A DNA stretch of 64,000 nt, taken from contig CAZSKQ010000006.1 of NCBI GenBank assembly GCA_964607425.1, forward strand, positions 1-64,000. The letters are read 5' to 3'. This document shows, piece after piece, positions 1-6,208 of this stretch. The position numbers and the translations under genes were made by a program. A model generated the notes under the pieces. That model searched no databases and had not been told where the DNA came from. It worked only from the letters and a program-made list of their open reading frames with translations. The DNA comes from IDS-8 sp964607425. Lineage in GTDB: Bacteria > Pseudomonadota > Gammaproteobacteria > Steroidobacterales > Woeseiaceae. Each line of letters starts with the position of its first letter. Within the stretch, counting starts at the first letter, position 1.

Positions 1-269
1 CAGGCCCGCTGCGGGCTTCGACCGCGCAGTTGCTTCACTTCTCATGTCAATTCTCCCGTCCATACGGTCGGCAAACCCTTGCGGCCGTTTGCAACCCTGT
101 GATTCCGGCCATCGTGCGATGCCGAGGGCCGAGAGATAAGCATGTTTCGTGCCAGCGGAGCGACGCATCCGGCACCGCGCACAAACAATTTTGCAGCCGC
201 TTTGTAAGGTTTACCTTCCAAGGCCGAACCCGGTCGGCCGCGAGGCGGGACGTGGCGGGCGATGCACAG
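1..269. other. non-coding upstream region
   Basis: No convincing gene is seen here. The first 20 bases contain a short GC-rich hairpin, possibly the end of an upstream terminator. Bases 202-221 hold an imperfect inverted repeat that lies about 50 bp upstream of a sigma54 promoter. Confidence 0.5.
202..221. repeat. inverted repeat TTGTAAGG-N4-CCTTCCAA (possible activator site)
   Basis: The two 8-base arms match at 7 of 8 positions around a 4-base centre. The repeat lies about 50-70 bp upstream of the sigma54 promoter at 270-286, where an enhancer-binding protein would be expected to bind. The TGTAA half-site recurs upstream of other sigma54 promoters in the window. Function is inferred. Confidence 0.4.
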
Positions 270-286
270 TTGGCATGCTACTTGCT
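270..286 (+). promoter_or_regulatory. sigma54 (-24/-12) promoter of the entericidin-like lipoprotein
   Basis: The sequence TTGGCATGCTACTTGCT has GG at 272-273 and GC at 284-285, separated by exactly 10 bases as RpoN requires. It differs from TGGCAC-N5-TTGC at one base. The predicted start site near 297 leaves a leader of about 60 bases before the gene at 356. Confidence 0.7.
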
Positions 287-355
287 TACTGAGTCATCAA
301 GCAGGATCGCCAGCGAAGGACGCGCGGTCCTATTTTTACGGCAAGGAGAGGTCCC

Positions 356-523
356 TTGAAAAACCTGATTTTGCTCGCGTGGATGCTCGTGCTCGTCGGT
401 CTGAGTGCCTGTAACACGACTCGCGGAGCCGGCGAGGACATAGAAGCCGCCGGTGAAGGCATGCAGGACGCCGCCCAGGATGTCGAAGACGATATCGAAG
501 GCGACGAGGGTCACCGTATGTAG
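356..523 (+). CDS. entericidin-like small lipoprotein
   Basis: This is a 55-residue protein starting with TTG, preceded by AAGGAGAG five bases upstream. A hydrophobic signal segment ends in the lipobox LSAC (Cys at about residue 19). It is followed by a short, acidic, Glu/Asp/Ala-rich tail with the GEDIEAAGE and MQDAAQDVEDDI pattern of entericidin A/B-like lipoproteins. It should be a lipid-anchored envelope peptide linked to stress. A sigma54 promoter lies upstream. A second protein of this kind is at 1805-2002. The family call is from pattern recognition, and the exact role is unknown. Confidence 0.8.
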   Translation: MKNLILLAWMLVLVGLSACNTTRGAGEDIEAAGEGMQDAAQDVEDDIEGDEGHRM

Positions 524-630
524 TTTACGGGCCGCTTTTGTTTATCCGTCGGGCCCGTGACTGTCCCCAGCTCCCCCCAAAGCACCGCAGTCAACCCGAC
601 TTTCTGCAAAAGTGGCCCTTTTTATCCAGC

Positions 631-664
631 GAGGCGATTCCTTTTGGAATCGCCTCTTTTTTTT
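631..664 (+). terminator. strong rho-independent terminator or attenuator
   Basis: A perfect 11-bp stem (631-641 with 646-656) around a TTTT loop is followed by eight T. It ends only 26 bases before the csbD-like start codon. It therefore either ends the lipoprotein transcript or attenuates read-through into the next gene. Confidence 0.85.
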
Positions 665-690
665 CCGCGGTGATTCAAGAGGACGAACCG

Positions 691-891
691 ATGAACTGGG
701 ACCAGATAGAAGGCAACTGGAAGAAATTCACGGGACAGGTACAACAGAAATGGGGTCGACTGACGGACGATGATCTCGATCGCATCCAGGGCAACGAGCA
801 GGAGCTCGAAGGCCGCATCCAGGAACGCTACGGCAAGACACGGGAAGAGGCCAGGCGCGAGATAGAGGAGTGGCGCCGTTCGCTGTCGTAA
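691..891 (+). CDS. CsbD-family general stress protein
   Basis: This 66-residue protein begins MNWDQIEGNWKKFTGQVQQ and contains the repeated G-x-E-x-L/I-G pattern and the YGKTREEA motif of CsbD-like proteins (family usually 60-70 residues, hydrophilic, stress-induced, biochemical role unknown). The ATG at 691 was chosen over the longer frame because AGAGGA precedes it and the family begins there. No separate promoter is obvious between the terminator at 631-664 and the start, so expression probably depends on read-through from the upstream sigma54 promoter. Confidence 0.92.
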   Translation: MNWDQIEGNWKKFTGQVQQKWGRLTDDDLDRIQGNEQELEGRIQERYGKTREEARREIEEWRRSLS

Positions 892-923
892 GGACGGCTG
901 CGACGGCAGATCGCGGGCAACGC

Positions 924-1325
924 TTACCGATGGGACAGCGACTCGACCGCCGCCGCGAGGGCGCCTAGTGAAATCGGCTTGCGCAGGCAGCCGATTGTCC
1001 TGAGGTCGGGCGCATTCCGGCGCAGTTCGTTCAGGGCATAGGCGGTGACGAAGATCACGTCCACGTTCTGCTCGTGTTGCAGCAGGCGCGCGACGTCGAT
1101 ACCGTCGCGCCTGCCGTCGAGCTTCCAGTCGCAGATCAGCACATCGGGGCGCAGCGTCCGCGCCATTTCGATCGCTTCGTCCGCGGTTCCCGCCGCATGG
1201 ACGCGGAAACCGCGGTACTGCAGGAAGCGCCGCGTTGCGATACGCGCCGCTGCCTCATCTTCAACGATCAGAATGCTGAGGCCTTCACGCGGCCCCGCGT
1301 CCCTGCTTGATTGCTCGTTTTCCAT
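924..1325 (-). CDS. single-domain response regulator (receiver only)
   Basis: This 133-residue protein is one CheY-like receiver. It has the acidic pocket VEDE at residues 21-24, the phosphoacceptor Asp at about 66 (VLICDWKLDG), the Thr/Ala switch in FVTAYA and the conserved Lys in LRKPIS. There is no output domain, so it must signal by protein contact or phosphorelay. The start at 1325 (MENEQ) is preferred because a sigma54 promoter at 1358-1375 would lie inside the longer frame. It is divergent from the DUF1328 gene, which has its own sigma54 promoter. Confidence 0.88.
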   Translation of the reverse strand: MENEQSSRDAGPREGLSILIVEDEAAARIATRRFLQYRGFRVHAAGTADEAIEMARTLRPDVLICDWKLDGRRDGIDVARLLQHEQNVDVIFVTAYALNELRRNAPDLRTIGCLRKPISLGALAAAVESLSHR

Positions 1326-1357
1326 TGCTACCTGAGCTCGCGGCTTTAGGGCCCCGA

Positions 1358-1375
1358 TGCAAGAAGGGTGCCACG
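1358..1375 (-). promoter_or_regulatory. sigma54 promoter of the receiver gene
   Basis: Read on the minus strand, this is TGGCAC-CCTTC-TTGC, an exact match to the -24/-12 consensus with 10 bases between GG and GC. The predicted start is roughly 20 bases upstream of the ATG at 1325. Confidence 0.8.
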
Positions 1376-1424
1376 CCTTTAAGCCGCAAACGGGGCTTTT
1401 GCCAATCCGGAAAAACCCCGCGGC

Positions 1425-1451
1425 ACAATTTACAGCGCCCATGTAATTTGT
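1425..1451. repeat. inverted repeat between divergent sigma54 promoters
   Basis: The arms ACAATTTACA and TGTAATTTGT pair at 9 of 10 positions around a 7-base spacer. The element lies about 50 bp from the promoter at 1358-1375 and about 67 bp from that at 1518-1535. It could be a shared enhancer site for both genes. Confidence 0.5.
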
Positions 1452-1517
1452 GCCGTTAAACAGCAGCTTCCCGACTCATCCGGGGCGCTCGGGGCGCCAG
1501 CAGGTGTGCCTGGGCAT

Positions 1518-1535
1518 TTGGCACGGCCCTTGCAT
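1518..1535 (+). promoter_or_regulatory. sigma54 promoter of the DUF1328 gene
   Basis: TTGGCACGGCCCTTGCAT is a near-ideal RpoN promoter with exact TGGCAC-N5-TTGC and GG-N10-GC. The start codon of the DUF1328 gene is 58 bases further on. Confidence 0.85.
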
Positions 1536-1592
1536 CATGGTAATCGCAGCGCCGCTACCCGGCGATGCCCTGTGCAGTAACGGAGAACTGAA

Positions 1593-1760
1593 ATGATAGG
1601 TTGGGCAGTTACTTTTCTGATCATTGCCTTGATCGCCGGTGTTCTCGGCTTCAGCGGAGTCGCCGGGACGGCGGCAAATATCGCGTGGATCCTGTTCGTT
1701 GTCGGCCTGATCCTGGCGATCGTAATGTTCATCGGCGGCCGCAGAAGGCCACCCATTTAG
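1593..1760 (+). CDS. DUF1328 small membrane protein
   Basis: This 55-residue, two-helix inner-membrane protein begins MIGWAVTFLIIALIAGVLGF and continues with the GVAGTAANIAWILFVV pattern typical of DUF1328/YtjA proteins, ending in a basic GGRRRPP tail. The precise role of the family is unknown. It is often found among stress genes. The ATG follows CGGAGA. The next lipoprotein gene starts 44 bases downstream and probably shares its transcript. Confidence 0.88.
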   Translation: MIGWAVTFLIIALIAGVLGFSGVAGTAANIAWILFVVGLILAIVMFIGGRRRPPI

Positions 1761-1804
1761 CCGGGGTAACACTACGGCAAACCGCTGAAGGGAAGGAGAT
1801 CGTT

Positions 1805-2002
1805 ATGGCATTGCACAAATTGATCCTGATCGGATTGGCTGCCTCCTTCGGGATTGCCGGCTGCGACGTTAACGAGGGTCCGGCTGAAGAGACGGGCGAG
1901 CAGCTGGACGAAGCCGGCGATCAGCTGGAGGACGCGACCGATGAAGCGACCGCAGCGGCAAGGGACGGCCGAGCGAAGTCGATGTTCCCTGCTGCCGGAT
2001 AA
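1805..2002 (+). CDS. small entericidin-like lipoprotein
   Basis: This 65-residue protein has a signal peptide ending in the lipobox IAGC (Cys about 20), then an acidic segment (EETGEQLDEAGDQLEDATDEAT) that resembles the entericidin-like protein at 356-523. AAGGAGAT lies just upstream of the ATG. It is probably the second gene of the sigma54-driven DUF1328 operon. The last 15 residues (DGRAKSMFPAAG region) look less family-like, so a frameshift near the 3' end cannot be excluded. Confidence 0.72.
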   Translation: MALHKLILIGLAASFGIAGCDVNEGPAEETGEQLDEAGDQLEDATDEATAAARDGRAKSMFPAAG

Positions 2003-2086
2003 TTTCATGTCTTTCTTTATCCCGTTGGAGCACAAGCGCGTTGTCATAAACTGCATGCTGGCGTCGAGTTGACACGCGCTTGGGTT

Positions 2087-2116
2087 GCCGGCCGCCGACA
2101 CCTGTCGGCGGCCGGC
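2087..2116. terminator. long GC-rich hairpin (terminator-like)
   Basis: A perfect 14-bp inverted repeat (GCCGGCCGCCGACA with its complement) surrounds a 2-base centre and is followed by CATTCTTT. It separates the lipoprotein gene from the superoxide dismutase gene. The T tract is short, so termination strength is uncertain. Confidence 0.65.
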
Positions 2117-2242
2117 CATTCTTTATCCGGACCCCGCTCGGGGCTACCCGGAACCCGTGAAAATACCCTTGTCCGGCGTTTCCGGCGGCGGCGCGCTACA
2201 ATCGTCAGTGCAGCTTTTGCAAGCGGACAAGGAGACCGACCC

Positions 2243-2845
2243 ATGAAATTTGAAATCCCCGACCTGCCGTACAGCCGGGACGCGCTGGAACCGCATATTT
2301 CCGAGGAGACACTCAATTACCATTACGGCAAGCACCACACGGGGTACGTCAACAAACTGAACACCCTGACTGCCGGCACGCGCTACGAGGAAATGAGCCT
2401 CGAGGATGTGATACGGGCGTCCTTCGAGAGCGAAGATCACGCCGTATTCAACAATGCCGCGCAAAGCTGGAATCACACGTTCCTGTGGAACAGCATGGCC
2501 GAAGGCAGCGACGGCAAGCCGCACGGATCGCTGGCGCAGAAGCTGGATGAGAAATTCGGCGACCTGGAGGGCTTCCGCAAGAAGTTCAAGGAACTCGCCG
2601 TCGGCCAGTTCGGCAGCGGCTGGGTCTGGCTGGTCGCGAAGGGCGGCGAACTCGACATCGTCTCCACGCCGAACGCCCATACCCCGCTGACGACGCCGAG
2701 CGTGCCCCTGCTGACCCTGGATGTCTGGGAACACGCTTATTACCTGGATTTCCAGAACGAGCGCGACCGCTACACGGACACGTTCCTGAAAAACCTGATC
2801 AACTGGGAATTCGCGCAAGCGAACTACGACGCGATCGGGCGCTGA
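2243..2845 (+). CDS. sodB: superoxide dismutase [Fe]
   Basis: This 200-residue protein is a full-length Fe/Mn superoxide dismutase, which converts superoxide to peroxide and oxygen in the cytoplasm. Metal ligands are visible as His27, His78, Asp160 and His164 (DVWEHAYY). Gln74 in NNAAQSWNH is the position and residue typical of iron rather than manganese enzymes. The ATG at 2243 follows AAGGAGA, and the longer upstream frame has no family similarity. A TACAAT -10-like box lies about 45 bases upstream, so ordinary sigma70 transcription is likely. Confidence 0.96.
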   Translation: MKFEIPDLPYSRDALEPHISEETLNYHYGKHHTGYVNKLNTLTAGTRYEEMSLEDVIRASFESEDHAVFNNAAQSWNHTFLWNSMAEGSDGKPHGSLAQKLDEKFGDLEGFRKKFKELAVGQFGSGWVWLVAKGGELDIVSTPNAHTPLTTPSVPLLTLDVWEHAYYLDFQNERDRYTDTFLKNLINWEFAQANYDAIGR

Positions 2846-2860
2846 TCGCGGAGCGCGTCT

Positions 2861-2890
2861 CGCGGGCGACTCGACCGCCGATCGCCCGCG
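2861..2890. repeat. inverted repeat between convergent genes
   Basis: The arms CGCGGGCGA and TCGCCCGCG (9 bp, 12-base spacer) lie between the 3' ends of sodB and the small H-box gene. It may act as a bidirectional terminator-like hairpin, but there is no T tract. Confidence 0.4.
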
Positions 2891-2899
2891 GGCCGACTC

Positions 2900-3121
2900 C
2901 TACATCTGGTCTTCGAAGATTTCCTGCGTGGCGCGGGTAATCGTGCTGCACTGCCGGCATTGCGCCATCACGATATTCAGTGCTTCCAGCACCTTGGCGC
3001 CGTCACCGCGTTCCGCGTACATGCGAGCGAGCTCCGCCTGCATCGAAATCGAATTCAGGGCGTTGTTCATCTTGTGCAATGCGTCCTTGAGTTCCTGTTT
3101 TTCGGTTTCGTTAAGCGGCAT
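2900..3121 (-). CDS. small H-box (DHp-like) protein without a kinase domain
   Basis: This 73-residue, all-helical protein contains an H-box-like segment, LHKMNNALNSISMQAEL, with His16 followed by Lys-Met-Asn-Asn. That resembles the phosphoacceptor helix of NtrB-type histidine kinases. No ATP-binding domain follows, and four helical turns plus a CRQC pair complete it. It starts 7 bases after the stop of the NtrC-type regulator on the same strand, so the two are almost certainly co-transcribed. It may be a phosphotransfer or docking partner. The function is inferred, not established. Confidence 0.65.
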   Translation of the reverse strand: MPLNETEKQELKDALHKMNNALNSISMQAELARMYAERGDGAKVLEALNIVMAQCRQCSTITRATQEIFEDQM

Positions 3122-3128
3122 GTGATCA

Positions 3129-4448
3129 CTACGCGGTGTTTTCTTCCTCGTATTCGCAGAGGCGGTTGTAGAGCGTCTTCAGGCTGATACCGAGTGCCTC
3201 GGCCGTGAGCTTCTTGTTTCCGTCGAAGTGTTCGAGCGTCTTTTCGATGAGCGTCTTTTCCACTTCCCTGATCGACATGCCCGCGCGCAGGCTGTTTGTG
3301 TTGTCCGACCACCGCGGCGGATGATCGAAGTTCTCGGGCAACGTGTCGACGCGCTCGCGACCTCGATTCAGAATGGCCGCGCGTAACACGGTGTGCTTGA
3401 GCTCCCGCACATTGCCCGGCCAGTGATAGCGCTCGAGCTTCGCCAGCACGTTCGGTGAGAACTCCGCCGGCGTGCCGTGCTCCTTCGAGTACTGCTGCAG
3501 GTAATACTTCGCGAGCAGCGTGACATCGCCATCCCGCTCGCGCAGCGGCGGAACGTGTATCGGCAGCACCATGAGGCGGAAGAACAGGTCCTCACGGAAG
3601 TTTCCTTCGCTGACCTCTTTCTCCAGGTCCTTGTTTGTGGCGGCGACGATGCGCGCCATCATCGGTATTTCCTTCTCGCCTCCTACGCGCAGCATGGAGC
3701 GCGTTTCCATGACGCGGAGGAGCGTCACCTGCTGGTCCAGCGGCAGCTCGCCGATTTCATCCAGGAACACGGTACCGCGCTTGGCCCGCTCGAAGACGCC
3801 GACCCGCTTGGCGGCGGCACCGGTAAAACTGCCCTTTTCATGGCCGAACAGTTCACTCGCGACCAGTTCCCGGGGGATAGCGCCGCAGTTTACCGGAACA
3901 AACTGGGCGTCCGCGTTCCAGGTATTGTGCAGCGCCTGCGCCACCAGGTCCTTGCCGGTACCGCTTTCGCCGGTGATCAGGATAGTGACGTCCGTGGGTC
4001 CGTACTCCGCGATCGACTTGAACAGCGACTTCATGACGGGGGATTCGCCGATCATGTTGGCAGGCTGTACGGGCTCGAAGGTGGCGCGGCGGTACTCCGG
4101 CGGTTCGGCCGCCGCGACCGACTCGATGCTCCTGACCAGCTGGGCCTTGTCGAGAGGCTTGACCAGGTAGTCCACCACCCGGCCGCGAACGGCGCGGATC
4201 GCGGATTCCATCGACGGGTGGCCCGTGATGATGACGGCCTTCGGACCTTCGTCCTGGATCAGCTCCAGGCCGCTGCCGTCCGGCAGCGCGAGGTCGACAA
4301 ACAGCATGTCGAAATTCTCGCGATCGAGCACCACGTTGGCTTCGGCCAGCGTACCGACGGTCTCCACGTCATGCTCCTCCGCCCGCAAAAGCGTCCGCGT
4401 GGCGGCCGTGAAATCGGCATCATCGTCAACGATTAAGATTCTTGCCAT
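3129..4448 (-). CDS. NtrC-type sigma54-dependent response regulator
   Basis: This 439-residue protein has a receiver domain (residues 1-115, Asp52 in VDLALPDGSG, Lys in VKPLD), an AAA+ sigma54 interaction domain (about 133-365) and a C-terminal Fis-type helix-turn-helix (about 395-435). The AAA+ domain shows Walker A GESGTGKD (160-167) and Walker B FLDEIGEL. The sigma54-contact loop is GSFTGA (206-211) rather than the usual GAFTGA. The start MARILIVDDD at 4448 is preferred to the longer frame. It should remodel RpoN-polymerase at -24/-12 promoters, of which ten are seen nearby. A TATACT-like -10 lies upstream. Confidence 0.95.
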   Translation of the reverse strand: MARILIVDDDADFTAATRTLLRAEEHDVETVGTLAEANVVLDRENFDMLFVDLALPDGSGLELIQDEGPKAVIITGHPSMESAIRAVRGRVVDYLVKPLDKAQLVRSIESVAAAEPPEYRRATFEPVQPANMIGESPVMKSLFKSIAEYGPTDVTILITGESGTGKDLVAQALHNTWNADAQFVPVNCGAIPRELVASELFGHEKGSFTGAAAKRVGVFERAKRGTVFLDEIGELPLDQQVTLLRVMETRSMLRVGGEKEIPMMARIVAATNKDLEKEVSEGNFREDLFFRLMVLPIHVPPLRERDGDVTLLAKYYLQQYSKEHGTPAEFSPNVLAKLERYHWPGNVRELKHTVLRAAILNRGRERVDTLPENFDHPPRWSDNTNSLRAGMSIREVEKTLIEKTLEHFDGNKKLTAEALGISLKTLYNRLCEYEEENTA

Positions 4449-4645
4449 TTCCTCGAGAATCCGGGCTTCTAAAGCAAGGAACCCGGCTGACGGAACCACG
4501 AATCAGCGTTCGCCGGGGGAAACATAGTATACGGAACTCCCTGTCTTTTGGGAGCCGCGAAGGGTCCTGCCGCTGCCCTCCGGAGTGCCGGCCCCGGACA
4601 CCCGCCGCTCCGCCCCCCGGCCCCCTGCACTCCCCCCGCCCGCAC

Positions 4646-5581
4646 TTATTTGGCTATCTCAAGCGGATGAAGGTTGTTGCGCGCTGCCATCCCCTGCTCG
4701 TACATCGACCACTGGTTGCGGCCCTTGCGCTTGGCTTCGTACAGGGCCACGTCGGATTTCTCTATCCACTCCTCCACCGTCGCCGCATGCTCGGGCATCA
4801 GCGCGATCCCAATGCTCACGCCGACGTCTATATTCCTGGAATTCACGCGGAAGGGGCTGCCAAAACCCTGCAACATCTTCGACGCGATGGCCGGCACGTT
4901 CTCCGGGCTGGAAAATCCGTTCACGATGACCCAGAACTCGTCGCCCCCCGCCCGGCCGACGACGTCGTTCTCGCGCACGGAGTGTGCGATCCGGCGGCAG
5001 CTCTGCCGCAGGACCATGTCACCGATCGGATGGCCAAAGGTGTCGTTGATGCTCTTGAAGAGATCGATGTCGACGGTCATGAGGGCCGAGGACATGCTCA
5101 GCCGCGCGATCGCGTCCGCGGAATTCTGCAGCGCCGCCAGCAGGCCCCGCCGATTCAGGGAACCGGTGAGCTGGTCCACGCAGGCGATGCGCTTTAGCCG
5201 CAATTCGCGTTCGTGACGCTCGCGCGCGAGCCGGATCGTCCGCAACACCCTTTTCGGCGTGGCCTCGCTCTTCGGAATGTAATCCTGGATCCCGAGCCGG
5301 ATCAGGTTGAGCGCCGTATCCGATGAGCTGTTGCCGGTAATCACCACGATTACCATTCCGGGCGAAATCATCTTGAGCTTGGTTGGCGCCTCGAGTCCCT
5401 TGGCGTCCGGGAGCCCCAGATCCACCAGTGCAACGTCGATTCTCGTGCCGTTCCCGAGCAGCGCTTGAGCCGTCTGCAGGTCGGGCGCCGTGTGCACCGA
5501 CATCTCCGTATCCAGCATGCCCAGGGCCTTCGACAAGCCATTGGCGACCGCATCGTTGTCTTCTACTACCAGGATCTGCAT
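4646..5581 (-). CDS. response regulator with GGDEF (diguanylate cyclase) domain
   Basis: This 311-residue protein joins a receiver domain (1-120, Asp54 in ALVDLGLPDAKG) to a GGDEF domain (about 135-300). The active-site motif is intact (GGDEF at 212-216) and the metal-binding DIDLFKSIND segment is present. It should make cyclic-di-GMP when phosphorylated. No RxxD inhibitory site was recognised just upstream of GGDEF. The start MQILVVEDND at 5581 is the family start. A consensus sigma54 promoter lies 115-131 bases upstream, which links c-di-GMP signalling to the RpoN set. Confidence 0.93.
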   Translation of the reverse strand: MQILVVEDNDAVANGLSKALGMLDTEMSVHTAPDLQTAQALLGNGTRIDVALVDLGLPDAKGLEAPTKLKMISPGMVIVVITGNSSSDTALNLIRLGIQDYIPKSEATPKRVLRTIRLARERHERELRLKRIACVDQLTGSLNRRGLLAALQNSADAIARLSMSSALMTVDIDLFKSINDTFGHPIGDMVLRQSCRRIAHSVRENDVVGRAGGDEFWVIVNGFSSPENVPAIASKMLQGFGSPFRVNSRNIDVGVSIGIALMPEHAATVEEWIEKSDVALYEAKRKGRNQWSMYEQGMAARNNLHPLEIAK

Positions 5582-5950
5582 CGTGTTGTGATTCGCTGTT
5601 CGCAAACGTCTCCTCACCGGCCGGTTCCGGTAGTCCGATCCGGCCGCAAAGTCCTGCCGCCGTCTGTGTCGGCGCGGCACGTGGGTTGTAAATGTTGCAA
5701 GTCCTGTGCCAATTGGCTGCCTTTACGCGAGCCTGCGTGGCCGCGGGTTCCCAATCTGGTATGGGACTTGCATTACAGCTTCTTGAGAGCAGACCGCCGG
5801 TTGCGCGCGTGCAGGTCTGCGATCGTGACGATCAAGTCCGGCCCCGGGGCCGGCGGGAACCGGGCACGCGCCCGGACAATCTTTACACGTACGGGCAAGA
5901 TTTACCGCTGCGCCGTTCGGAAACGACGGCAACGATAGAGGTTTTGGCAC
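5582..5950. other. intergenic region with a sigma54 promoter
   Basis: This stretch holds the minus-strand sigma54 promoter at 5696-5712. No convincing gene is seen. Open frames in it have no recognisable protein features. Confidence 0.5.
5696..5712 (-). promoter_or_regulatory. sigma54 promoter of the GGDEF regulator
   Basis: On the minus strand the site reads TTGGCACAGGACTTGCA, with exact TGGCAC-N5-TTGC and GG-N10-GC. It leaves a leader of about 100 bases before the ATG at 5581. Confidence 0.83.
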
Positions 5951-6139
5951 TTGGATTTTCTGAACGGCGATTCTGGCATTTCCATGACCGCATTCGCACT
6001 GCTCGCGATAGCGGCTATATTCGCCTCCGCATTGTGGTTCATTCTTTCCGCCTCGAAGACCAACAAACGGTTCAGGTGGTTCCAGATCGTGCGGACGCGG
6101 GCCAAAGCCAAAGGCAGGCACCTGAAGTCGGTGAAGTAG
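5951..6139 (+). CDS. possible small membrane protein
   Basis: The frame encodes up to 62 residues from a TTG, or 51 from the internal ATG at 5984. One clear hydrophobic helix (AFALLAIAAIFASALWFIL) is followed by a basic tail rich in Lys/Arg, as in many single-pass small inner-membrane proteins. No family is recognised and the ribosome site is weak (ATAGAGG some distance upstream). It precedes the hybrid kinase gene by 69 bases. Confidence 0.35.
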   Translation: MDFLNGDSGISMTAFALLAIAAIFASALWFILSASKTNKRFRWFQIVRTRAKAKGRHLKSVK

Positions 6140-6208
6140 CCCGGAGCCGGGCCGCCTCCGCGGTCCGCTTCGTTCCCGGCCGGCACCGGTAAAGTCCCCA
6201 CTAAAGGA

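Noticed and set aside
30..359. 109-codon plus-strand frame at the window start
   Set aside because: It spans the sigma54 promoter and leader of the lipoprotein gene and has no protein-like pattern or ribosome site.
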